55,872 nt of DNA from assembly GCF_022012395.1 (NCBI RefSeq), contig NZ_JAKLTQ010000028.1, positions 1-55,872 on the forward strand, given 5' to 3'. Position numbers and translations under genes: made by a program. Below, one piece after another: positions 17,899 to 25,398 of the stretch; positions within the stretch are counted from its first letter, which is position 1, and each line of letters opens with the position of its first letter. This DNA is from Arthrobacter hankyongi (GTDB lineage Bacteria; Actinomycetota; Actinomycetes; Actinomycetales; Micrococcaceae). The notes under the pieces were generated by a model. That model saw only the letters and a list, made by a program, of their open reading frames with translations, did no database searches and was not told the origin of the DNA.

Positions 17899-18510
17899 CT
17901 ACCGTTGAGGCAGGTGCCCGAGGACACGCTCGATCCGCTCCAGCGCCTGCCGCTTGCCCGGCAGCCGGCTCCGGGCCTGCAGGGCCTGCCGGATATAGTC
18001 CAGCGGGCAGTGGAGCCGGTGGTCCGCAGCAAGCGAGAGCAGGGCCGGGACGGCCGATTCTTCGGGCACATACAGGGCGATGTCCAGTGCGGTGCGCAGG
18101 GCGGTGGTCACCGCGACGCCGGCGACGCTGGTGGCATCCAGCGGACCCAGCGTGACTTCATGGACGGCTGCGGACCGGCAGCGTCCCTGCGAGGTGGTGC
18201 GGAAACGGTGGTCCAGCAGCACGGTGACCTTGTCCGGCGGCGGAGCACAGCCGTAGATCCAGGCCGCGCTCAGCCGGCCGATGACCACTTTGCCGCGGAT
18301 CGGTTCCGGCAGGGCCGCCCGTGCCGCCAGGGCCCGGTGGGCTGCGGCCACTCTCCGGCCGGCGGGAAGATAGGCCGGTCCGTAGACACTCTCGACCAGC
18401 CCGTCCAGCCGCATGGCGCGCAGTTCATTGTGCGTGTGCAGCCGTCCGGGCAGCAGGACCGGGGATGCTCCGGCAGCGGCGGAGCGGGCAGGCACGAGGT
18501 TCGCGGCCAT
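17899..18510 (-). CDS. AbiEi-like (type IV antitoxin-related) protein, orphan
   Basis: A 203-residue protein resembling the actinobacterial AbiEi_4/DUF559-type family. Typical segments are LRAMRLDGLVESVYGPAYLP (winged-helix-like start), GRLSAAWIYGCAPPP and GVAVTTALRTALDIALY, the last matching the family's V..P.RTALDLA element. No nucleotidyltransferase toxin (AbiEii) gene is adjacent, so it is an orphan and may not act in a toxin-antitoxin pair. Start ATG 18510 is preferred; the in-frame ATG at 18669 would add 53 residues and span the hairpin. It converges on rel with a 9-base gap. Family assignment is from motif memory only. Confidence 0.6.
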   Translation of the reverse strand: MAANLVPARSAAAGASPVLLPGRLHTHNELRAMRLDGLVESVYGPAYLPAGRRVAAAHRALAARAALPEPIRGKVVIGRLSAAWIYGCAPPPDKVTVLLDHRFRTTSQGRCRSAAVHEVTLGPLDATSVAGVAVTTALRTALDIALYVPEESAVPALLSLAADHRLHCPLDYIRQALQARSRLPGKRQALERIERVLGHLPQR

Positions 18511-18542
18511 GCCTGCCAGCTTGCCAAAGGCCGCCGGGCAAA

Positions 18543-18597
18543 GCGAGGGGCGGAGCCGTTTTGTGGAAAACCCCCCACTCACGGCTCCGCCCCTCGC
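18543..18597 (-). terminator. 17-bp hairpin after the DUF349 gene
   Basis: GCGAGGGGCGGAGCCGT (18543-18559) and its exact complement (18581-18597) enclose a 21-base loop that itself holds GTGG/CCAC. It lies between the DUF349 gene stop (18689) and the AbiEi-like gene start on the minus strand, so it probably terminates the DUF349 transcript. Confidence 0.6.
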
Positions 18598-18628
18598 GAT
18601 GTGTAGGACGGGACGGGTCCGGCTAATA

Positions 18629-18687
18629 GAGTGGGGCGCGAGGGCCCCGCCGTGGCGCGTCAGCGACACCGCGGGAGTGCCCCACTC
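18629..18687 (-). repeat. Inverted GAGTGGGGC pair next to the terminator
   Basis: GAGTGGGGC (18629-18637) and GCCCCACTC (18679-18687) are inverted copies 41 bases apart, directly after the DUF349 stop. A third partial copy (CCCCCACTC, 18572-18580) sits in the loop of the neighbouring hairpin. The three could form alternative pairings; function unknown. Confidence 0.4.
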
Positions 18688-18688
18688 G

Positions 18689-20122
18689 CTAGGCGAAGTC
18701 CTCCGCGGACTTCTGCAGCGTCGCCAGCCACTGCTGCCGCGCCTCCAGGGCCTCGCGTGCCTCGTCGATCCTGCGCTGGTCGCCGGCCTGCTCTGCCTTG
18801 GCCAGATCCGCCTGCAGCGAGTCGATCGCCGCTTCGAGCTGGCTCAGTGCGCTGCTGGTACGGGCCTGGGTTTCGGGGTTGGTGCGCCGCCAGTGCTCGT
18901 CCTCGGCCGCCTTCACCGCGTCCTCGACCTTGCGCAGACCGGCTTCGATCCGCTGCATGTCCGCCCGCGGAACCTTGCCGGCCTCTTCCCACCGCTCCCG
19001 GATGGACTGCAGCGCCTTCTTCGCGGCGGCCAGGTCCGTGATCGGCAGCAGGGCCTGGGCCTCGGCGACGAGGGCTTCCTTGACCGTTAGGTTCGCGGCG
19101 AACTCCTGGTCCACGGCCTGGTTCGCCGCCTGCCGGGCAGTGAAGAACTTGTCCTGGGCGGCCCGGAAACGGGCCCAGAGCGCGTCGTCATCCTTGCGGC
19201 TGGCCCGCTTGGACGCCTTCCACTCATCCATCAGCCGGCGGTATTCGCCCGCTGTCTGCCCCCAGTCGGTGGAGGTGGACAGTTCCTCGGCCCGGGCGAT
19301 CAGCGCTTCCTTGGCCGCCTTGGCGGCCGCGTTGTCGCTGTCCAGCTGGCTGAAGTAGGCGCGGCGGTGCCGGTCGAAGACGGTCCGGGCGGAGCGGAAG
19401 CGCTTCCAGAGCGAGTCCTCGGTGCTCCGGCCCAGCCGGATGCCGTTCTTCTGCGCGGCCTTCCAGGCGTCGAACAGTTCGTTCATCCGGGCGCTGCTGG
19501 ACTTCCACTGCACAGTGGCCGGGTCCTTGGCGGCAATTTCCTCGGCCTCGGCAACGATGGCCTCCCGGGCGGCCAGTTCGGCCGCGCGGGTGGCTTCCTG
19601 CTCGGCCTTCTCGTTCTGCTGCAGCTGGGCAATGGAGCCGGACAGCGCGTCGAGCCGGGCCTGGAGCGCCGGCACGTCACCAACCAGGTGCCGCTCGGCG
19701 AGCTGTTCCTGCAGGTGCGAGAGGGTCTTGTTCATGTCCGCCGACGGAGCCTTGGCCTCCACCCGCTGCTCGAGCAGCGCCACCTGGGCCGCGACGTCGT
19801 CGTACTTGCGCACGAAGTAGGAGAGTGCCTCTTCGGGCGACGTGTCCGGATAGTGGCCCACCGGGTGCTCCTCGCCATCGAGGAGCAGGAAGACGTGGCC
19901 GTCCTCGGAGACCCGGCCCCACTTGGAGGCCTCGGACAGCGGAGTGGACTGCACCGCCGGCGCCGGCACCACCGGCAGGGCCGCGGCAGGCTTGGGAGCC
20001 ATGGCTGCGGGCGTGGGCCGCGGGCCCGGCACAGGCTTGGCGGCGCCGCTGCCACCGGTGGACTGTGCCACTGCGTCGGAGGTGTATTCAGTTGTTTCGT
20101 CGGATTGCTGACTGTGGGTCAC
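18689..20122 (-). CDS. DUF349 domain-containing protein
   Basis: A 477-residue protein of the actinobacterial DUF349 family. The first ~65 residues are Pro/Ala-rich and disordered-looking; then WGRVSEDGHVFLLLDGEEHPVG, a long Glu/Ala/Lys-rich coiled coil, and repeated DUF349 units with the pattern W......M..L...WK......R..D..LW.RFR.A (for example AGEYRRLMDEWKASKRASRKD and DALWARFRAAQDKFFTARQA). The tail is again coiled coil. Function is unknown; it is probably cytoplasmic, with no signal or membrane helix. The start is GTG. It is downstream of the cyclophilin gene, 83 bases away, on the same strand. Confidence 0.85.
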   Translation of the reverse strand: MTHSQQSDETTEYTSDAVAQSTGGSGAAKPVPGPRPTPAAMAPKPAAALPVVPAPAVQSTPLSEASKWGRVSEDGHVFLLLDGEEHPVGHYPDTSPEEALSYFVRKYDDVAAQVALLEQRVEAKAPSADMNKTLSHLQEQLAERHLVGDVPALQARLDALSGSIAQLQQNEKAEQEATRAAELAAREAIVAEAEEIAAKDPATVQWKSSSARMNELFDAWKAAQKNGIRLGRSTEDSLWKRFRSARTVFDRHRRAYFSQLDSDNAAAKAAKEALIARAEELSTSTDWGQTAGEYRRLMDEWKASKRASRKDDDALWARFRAAQDKFFTARQAANQAVDQEFAANLTVKEALVAEAQALLPITDLAAAKKALQSIRERWEEAGKVPRADMQRIEAGLRKVEDAVKAAEDEHWRRTNPETQARTSSALSQLEAAIDSLQADLAKAEQAGDQRRIDEAREALEARQQWLATLQKSAEDFA

Positions 20123-20205
20123 CGCTAAAACTCTTTCATTTGTCGGTCGGCCCCGCAGATTTGCCGCGGGACCATGAGTAGCCTGTGGGTCCGGTTTCCG
20201 GCCGC

Positions 20206-21009
20206 CTACTTCGGGCTCTCTTCCAAAGTAAACGACTTAATCGATACCGGTATCTTAGGCGCTCCGTCCTTGCTGCCGGATTCCTTTACGCCACCTTCCG
20301 CAATCCTGCGCAGGACGTCCAGCCCTCCGGTTACCTTACCCATGATGGTGTAGCCGCCGGTATCCTGCGGAATTGTGCTGTCCCTCCAGGTGATGAAGAA
20401 CTGCGTGCCGTTGCTGGAAGTGCTCTGTCCGCGGGCTACCGCGATGGTGCCGGCAGGGTAGGAGCCGTCCGCAGGGGTGTTCTCCACCGGACCCCACTGG
20501 TAGCCGGGGTCCCCGGCGCCGGTGCCGTCAACCGAGCCGCACTGGAGCACCCCCATGCTGGCTGCCGTGGTCAGCCGGTGGCAGTTCTTGCCGGTGAAGA
20601 ATCCCTCGGCGGCCAGCGTGCTGAAGACGGAGACGGCCTGCGGTGCCTTGGCGCCGTCGAGGCTGACGTCGATGTTGCCGGCGCTGGTGGACAACGTGCC
20701 GGTAAAGCTCCGTCCCCGGGCAATATCCGCCGACGGAATGCCGGCCCCGTTTGCCGTGGCGGCCGGGGAAGCAGAGGACTGAGGCACCTGCAGGGCTTCC
20801 TCGGCCCGCTGCAGCTGCGCCGCAGTGGGGTCCGTGCCGAAGCCCAGCAGCTGCACGGCGAGGCCGGCAGCCACGGCGGCGGCCATGACGATGCCGCCGG
20901 CGAGGTTGTCGCGCCGGCGCCGTCTGGCCTGGTCGTTGCGCAGGGCCCGCCGGGCCTCCATCTGCGCGATGCGGCGGCGCATCTGCCTGTCCGGGCGGTT
21001 TGCTGCCAC
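20206..21009 (-). CDS. Membrane-anchored cyclophilin-type peptidyl-prolyl isomerase
   Basis: A 267-residue protein. It has a basic N-terminus (RQMRRRIAQMEARRALR), one transmembrane helix (GGIVMAAAVAAGLAVQLLGF near 45-65), a linker, and an extracytoplasmic cyclophilin domain with FFTGKNCHRLTT, GTIAVARGQSTSSNGTQFFITWRD and YTIMGKVTGGLDVLRRIAEGG. It catalyses cis-trans isomerisation of X-Pro bonds, probably helping exported proteins fold. I choose GTG 21009, which has AGGAGG four bases upstream. An in-frame ATG at 21030 lies inside the right end of the adjoining transposon relic and has no ribosome site of its own. Confidence 0.88.
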   Translation of the reverse strand: MAANRPDRQMRRRIAQMEARRALRNDQARRRRRDNLAGGIVMAAAVAAGLAVQLLGFGTDPTAAQLQRAEEALQVPQSSASPAATANGAGIPSADIARGRSFTGTLSTSAGNIDVSLDGAKAPQAVSVFSTLAAEGFFTGKNCHRLTTAASMGVLQCGSVDGTGAGDPGYQWGPVENTPADGSYPAGTIAVARGQSTSSNGTQFFITWRDSTIPQDTGGYTIMGKVTGGLDVLRRIAEGGVKESGSKDGAPKIPVSIKSFTLEESPK

Positions 21010-21023
21010 TGACCCTCCTCGCC

Positions 21024-21082
21024 TTGACATCCTCCCCGCCCCACAGTGAACGGAGATTCCCCGGCGCCAGCCGGGGCGGTTC
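21024..21082 (-). ncRNA. Probable relic of a TnpB right-end (omega/reRNA-type) RNA
   Basis: Read on the minus strand beyond the tnpB stop, this has the look of an IS200/IS605-type right end: a stem-loop CCCCGGC-TGGC-GCCGGGG (21076-21059), then GAATCTCCGTTCAC, then GGGGCGGGGAGGATGTCAA ending at 21024. In living TnpB systems this end is the RNA scaffold and the next bases are the guide; here the next bases are the cyclophilin ribosome site and start. Assignment is by resemblance to known actinobacterial right ends and needs a covariance search. Confidence 0.45.
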
Positions 21083-22301
21083 CTACTTCTCCAAAGAGCG
21101 CACGTCCGTCGCCGTGGCGAGGACGCGTCTTAGTTCTTTTCCGTAGGCCGCGTGTCCCCCGGCGACAAGTTCGTTCACGGCCGCATTGTAGTCGCGGTCG
21201 AGTACCACTTCGGGACTGCATGCACAGGTCCACGTTCTGACGGATAGTTCTTTCTTCGTGCCCACAGTACCGCAGAGGCAGCACCGCCTCGTGGAAGGGC
21301 AGAACTTGTCCGTGGTGATGTGCTCCCGGCCGCGCTCGGTTGCCCTTCGGAAAAGCAGGGAGAGGAAGATGCCCCCTCCTGCATCGTGAATGGAACGCCG
21401 CATCCCGCGTCCGCGCCTGCCCCTGGCGCCCGAGCGCGCGAGGCCCCGCACGGTGAACCCCTCGGTAACGGTCACTTGGTTCTCGTTGACCAGTTGGGTT
21501 GATTGCTTGTGCAGGAAATCCATTCTCTGCCTTTTGACTTTGGCATGGGGCCGGGCGACGCACTGCTTGGCCTTCTTCCGGTTGTTCGATCCTTTCATTT
21601 TGCGTGACAGGTCCTTTTGGGCCTGGCGAAGCCGAGCTTGCACCCTGCCCATGTGACGCGGCTTCTGAATCTTCTCCCGTGTTCCGTCCGAATACACGAC
21701 CGCGGCAAAATCATGCAGGCCCAGATCTACACCGGCCTCGCGCTCGGACGGGGCGCGGCTGGCGCCTGAACATTCACGACAAAGGAAACGTGGTACGCAC
21801 TGTCCGATTCGAGGATCACGGTGACCGATGTGGGATTGCCCGCAAGCGCACGCGAGAGGCGGAATTTCAATTCGCCGATCTTGGGTAGTTTCACCACGGC
21901 CCACCGTTTGCTGATCTTTCGTGCTTTGAACGAGGCCGCGCCCACGATCCGGAAGGACTGGCGTCCGTCCTTCTTTATGAACCTGGGTTAGCCGACCTGT
22001 TTCTGGGCCGTGATCCCGTCGAAGAAGTTCCGGAATGCCTTTCCGAGATCGGTCAGTGACTGCTGGAGGATGATCGAGGAGACTTCGGAGAGCCAGGCCG
22101 TTTCCGGTGGCTTCTTGAGCCTGGGGAGAAGTTTGGACAGCTCGCTGTCCGGGTAACTCTGCCAAGTCTCCCGGTAGTGTCTTTCCTTGAAATCGATCCC
22201 ATGTTGTAGACCCGCCGGGCGCAGCCGAAGGCACGGGCCAGAGGCTCCACCTGCCCCTTGCCCGGGTAGGCACGGTAGCTGTACCGCCCCAACATGGGCA
22301 T
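21083..22301 (-). pseudogene. tnpB: Decayed IS200/IS605-family TnpB gene
   Basis: Parts of one TnpB protein lie in three reading frames. The N-terminus (MLGRYSYRAYPGKGQVEPLA then FGCARRVYN) reads from about 22295. A frameshift near 22200 leads into YPDSELSKLLPRLKK and VSSIILQQSL. An in-frame TAA sits at 21990-21988 (inside QVG*PRFIKKDGR), and a second frameshift near 21745 leads to the C-terminal RuvC-like part. That part still shows AGVDLGLHDF, TEGFTVRGL, the zinc-ribbon CLCG and CAC, and LDRDYNAAVN, so catalytic D-E-D residues survive although the gene is broken at three or more places. There is no tnpA nearby. It splits the intergenic region between the cyclophilin gene and hisS. Confidence 0.88.
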
Positions 22302-22486
22302 ATCCTACGGGCGCTCGGGGACATTATCCGGACTCTCCGGCAGGCGTGCGTCGCGACGTCCATGGGGCAGGGCCACTTGGAAAACTACTGGACGGAACGT
22401 AGGGATCCAGCGGCAGCCGAAAGTACAGCGGAACGGGCCTGCCGCCGGTTCGTCCCAGCCCAGATGGCGGGGCTTTCCCGGCTGCC

Positions 22487-22575
22487 CGCCGGGTAAACTA
22501 AACCAGCAGCCAGTCAATTCACTGCCGCCGCCTGAGTTTTTTGAGTTCGTTCAAGTTCATGTTCTTTAAGGAGAT
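22487..22575 (+). promoter_or_regulatory. hisS promoter region
   Basis: A -10-like TAAACT lies near 22493-22498 within GGGTAAACTAAACC, and AAGGAGA near 22567 forms a strong ribosome site 11 bases before the hisS ATG. The same TAAACT occurs before aspS (25284-25289). The rest of 22302-22486 between the tnpB relic and this promoter holds nothing I can identify. Confidence 0.45.
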
Positions 22576-22583
22576 ACGTCCGC

Positions 22584-23939
22584 ATGGCACGCAAGGCCTC
22601 CCTGTCAGGTTTCCCTGAATGGCTCCCGCAGGAAAGGCTCGTGGAACTGCATGTGCTGGACACTTTGCGGCGCACCTTTGAACTGCACGGCTTTTCCTCG
22701 ATTGAGACCCGCGCGGTGGAGACCATCGGCCAGCTGCTGCGCAAGGGGGAGATCGACAAGGAGGTCTACGGCCTGCACCGGCTGCAGGCCGAAGAGGATC
22801 CGGGTGCCCCGGACCAGGACAAGCTGGCGCTGCACTTTGACCTGACCGTACCCTTCGCCCGCTACGTCGTGGAGAATGCCGGCTACCTCGCCTTTCCCTT
22901 CCGTCGCTACCAGATCCAGAAGGTCTGGCGGGGCGAGCGGCCGCAGGAGGGCCGGGCGCGCGAATTCACCCAGGCGGATATCGACGTCGTCGGCGACGGC
23001 GAGCTGCCCTTCCGCTACGACGTCGAACTAGCCCTGGTGATCGCGGAGGCGCTGTCCGCGCTGCCGATCCCCGATTTCCGGATCCGGGTCAACAACCGCA
23101 AGCTGGCCGAAGGGTTCTACCGCGGCATTGGCCTGACGGACACCGCCGGGGTGCTGCGCAGCATCGACAAGCTGGAAAAGGTGGGGCCGGACAAGGTTGC
23201 CGAACTGCTCCAGGAGGAGCTCGGCGCCACCCCTGAGCAGGCCAAGGCGGCCCTGCAGCTGGCCGGCATCCGCACCGAGGACACGTCGTTCGTGGCACAG
23301 GTGCGCGCCCTTGGTGTCGAGGATGAACTGCTCGAGGCGGGCCTGGCCGAGCTCGAGCAGGTGATCGGCGAGGCGGCCCGCCGCGTTCCGGGCAAGGTCA
23401 TTGCCGATCTGAGCATCGCCCGCGGCCTGGACTACTACACCGGCACCGTCTACGAGACCGTGCTGGTGGGGCACGAACACCTCGGCTCGATCTGCTCGGG
23501 CGGCCGCTATGACGCGCTGGCCGCCAAGGGCAACCGCAAGTTCCCCGGCGTCGGGCTGTCCATCGGCGTGACCCGGCTGGTCATGCGGATCCTGGGCCAG
23601 GAGCTGGCCACCGCCTCGCGCCAGGTGCCCACCGCCGTGCTGGTCACCCTGGCTAATGATGAGAGCTGGTCCGAGGCGCAGGACGTGGCCACCGAACTGC
23701 GCAGCCGCGGCATCAGCGCCGAAGTGGCCGCCAAGGCGGAGAAGTTCGGCAAGCAGATCAAGTATGCGGACCGCCGCGGCATCCCGTTTGTCTGGTTCAC
23801 CACCGAGGGCGCCGACGGTTCCCTGGCGCACGAGGTCAAGGACATCCGCTCCGGCGAACAGGTGCCGGCCGACCCCCGGGCCTGGACCCCGCCGGCGGAG
23901 GACCTGCTGCCGCAGGTCACCGCAACCGGGAGGATTTGA
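22584..23939 (+). CDS. hisS: Histidine--tRNA ligase
   Basis: A 451-residue class II aminoacyl-tRNA synthetase. Motif 2 is FRRYQIQKVWRGERPQEGRAREFTQ near residue 110, the histidine A motif is ARGLDYYTGTVYE near 279, motif 3 is FPGVGLSIGVTRLVMRI near 320, and an anticodon-binding domain closes the C-terminus (VLVTLANDESWSEAQDVATELRS). GEIDKEVYGL near residue 55 replaces the more usual DxVxKEMYxF, a variant seen in actinobacteria. It charges tRNA-His. Its 3' end overlaps the converging permease gene by 23 bases. Confidence 0.95.
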   Translation: MARKASLSGFPEWLPQERLVELHVLDTLRRTFELHGFSSIETRAVETIGQLLRKGEIDKEVYGLHRLQAEEDPGAPDQDKLALHFDLTVPFARYVVENAGYLAFPFRRYQIQKVWRGERPQEGRAREFTQADIDVVGDGELPFRYDVELALVIAEALSALPIPDFRIRVNNRKLAEGFYRGIGLTDTAGVLRSIDKLEKVGPDKVAELLQEELGATPEQAKAALQLAGIRTEDTSFVAQVRALGVEDELLEAGLAELEQVIGEAARRVPGKVIADLSIARGLDYYTGTVYETVLVGHEHLGSICSGGRYDALAAKGNRKFPGVGLSIGVTRLVMRILGQELATASRQVPTAVLVTLANDESWSEAQDVATELRSRGISAEVAAKAEKFGKQIKYADRRGIPFVWFTTEGADGSLAHEVKDIRSGEQVPADPRAWTPPAEDLLPQVTATGRI

Positions 23940-25155
23940 CCACCGCCCGGCCGATCACGCCCACGGCCAGCACCCCGGCCATCGTGAGCACCGAGGACAG
24001 CGGCAGGGTGAAGGCCAGGACCAGGCAGCCGGCCAGGCCCAGCCAGTTCAGGGCCTTCGGCGCGTGCCACGGCCGCTCGGTGAGCGTGAGCGCGGCGGCA
24101 TTGGTCACCGCGTAGTAGATCAGCACGCCGAAGCTGGAGAAACCGACCACCGCGAGCACGTTCTGGGTCAGCAGCAGGCAGATCACCGCCGCCGCCACGA
24201 CCAGCTCCGCCAGCCAGGGCACCTTGAAGCGGTGCCCGACGGTGGCCAGCGTGCCGGGCAGGTCGTGTTCGCGTGCCATGGCCAGGATGGTCCGTGAGAT
24301 TCCGGCGATCAGCGCCAGCAGTGCACCCAGGCAGGCCAGTGCCGCCGCGATCGTCACCGCGGTGGTGCCGATTCCGCCTCGGACCCGCTCCATGACGGTG
24401 TGCAGCGGCGTGGGTGTGGTGGCCAGCAGTTCCGGGCCCATGAACCGCAGCAGCCCGGCCCCCAGCACGAAGTACAGGACGAACGTCACGGCCAGGGCGG
24501 ACAGGATGGCCACCGGGATCAGCCGCTGGGGGTCGCGGATCTCCTCGCCCATCGTCGCGATGCGGGCGTAGCCGGCGAAGGCGAAGAAGAACAGCGCCGC
24601 CGCCTGCAGCACGCCGTAGGGGGTGGTTGGCAGGCCGGCGCCGGTGCCCAGCGGTGGTTCGCTGAAGGCGACGACGGTCACGAAGACCAGCACCGCGGCC
24701 ACCACGGAAATGAACCACCGGGTCATCCACGCGGTCCGGGTGATGCCCAGCAGGTTGACGCCGGTGAGCAGGACGACCGCGGCCACGGCCAGCGCCGTCG
24801 CCAGACCGGGGGCGGCATAGAGCCCAAACGCCAGGGCCATGGCTGCGCAGGACGCCGTCTTGCCGGTAATGAACGCCCAGCCGGCCAGGAAGCCCGGCCA
24901 TTCGCCAAGCTGGCGGCGGCCGTAGATGTAGGTGCCTCCGCTGGTGGGATGGACGGTGGCCAGCTGCGCCGACGCGGTGGCGTTGCAGTACGCCACCAGG
25001 CCGGCCAGGGCCAGGGAGAGCAGGAGCCAGTTTCCGGCCGCGGCCGCGGCGGGGGAGTAGACCACGAAGACGCCGGCGCCCACCATCGAGCCAACGCCGA
25101 TGGTGGTCGCGTCCACGCCGCCGAGCCTGCGTTCCAGGGACGATTCACTGCTCAC
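23917..25155 (-). CDS. APC-superfamily amino acid permease
   Basis: A 412-residue integral membrane protein with about 12 hydrophobic segments. The first helix TIGVGSMVGAGVFVVYSPAA carries the APC substrate-binding G-S/T-x-G motif (here GSMVGAGVF). A later conserved loop FAFAGYARIATMGEEIRDPQRLIP near residue 200 is the usual F.GY..I....EE...P element. It probably imports an amino acid by cation symport or exchange; the substrate is unknown. The start is GTG with no good ribosome site. It is divergent from aspS and converges on hisS. Confidence 0.88.
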   Translation of the reverse strand: MSSESSLERRLGGVDATTIGVGSMVGAGVFVVYSPAAAAAGNWLLLSLALAGLVAYCNATASAQLATVHPTSGGTYIYGRRQLGEWPGFLAGWAFITGKTASCAAMALAFGLYAAPGLATALAVAAVVLLTGVNLLGITRTAWMTRWFISVVAAVLVFVTVVAFSEPPLGTGAGLPTTPYGVLQAAALFFFAFAGYARIATMGEEIRDPQRLIPVAILSALAVTFVLYFVLGAGLLRFMGPELLATTPTPLHTVMERVRGGIGTTAVTIAAALACLGALLALIAGISRTILAMAREHDLPGTLATVGHRFKVPWLAELVVAAAVICLLLTQNVLAVVGFSSFGVLIYYAVTNAAALTLTERPWHAPKALNWLGLAGCLVLAFTLPLSSVLTMAGVLAVGVIGRAVVKSSRLR

Positions 25156-25205
25156 TAAGGGCCATCCGCTTCGCTAATCCGGCCGGATCGGGCCGCTGCC
25201 GCGTG

Positions 25206-25223
25206 GTCCGGCCGCAGCCGGAC
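25206..25223. other. Stem-loop in the permease-aspS divergent region
   Basis: GTCCGGC (25206-25212) and GCCGGAC (25217-25223) pair around CGCA. It lies between the two divergent genes, upstream of the TAAACT box at 25284-25289 that may be the aspS -10. No T-box specifier or antiterminator sequence was seen in the rest of 25156-25398. Confidence 0.3.
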
Positions 25224-25398
25224 GCTCCGCGTGCCGCCGCTGCTGCCGGAAGGCACCAGGTGGGGCGGCGGCGCGATCAACGGTAAACTCGTTCAGGACT
25301 TGTCTATACCCACTCTAACCACCTCCCGCGGTTACCCGGCGCCCCGGCCGGATCCGCCGGGGTGGGATCTCTTCAAGGGTTCTACTGGAAGGAATGCT

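Noticed and set aside
21083-22363. TnpB as one intact 426-residue gene
   Set aside because: Only the C-terminal half in this frame is TnpB; the N-terminal and middle TnpB sequence lie in other frames, with a stop in between.
22302-22583. T-box leader before hisS, also checked before aspS and alaS
   Set aside because: No T-box sequence (TGGNACCGCG) or specifier loop was seen in any of the three leaders.
25231-25398. Longer aspS start at 25231
   Set aside because: The extension crosses the promoter and ribosome site, and AspRS proteins begin at the LRTHELG segment.
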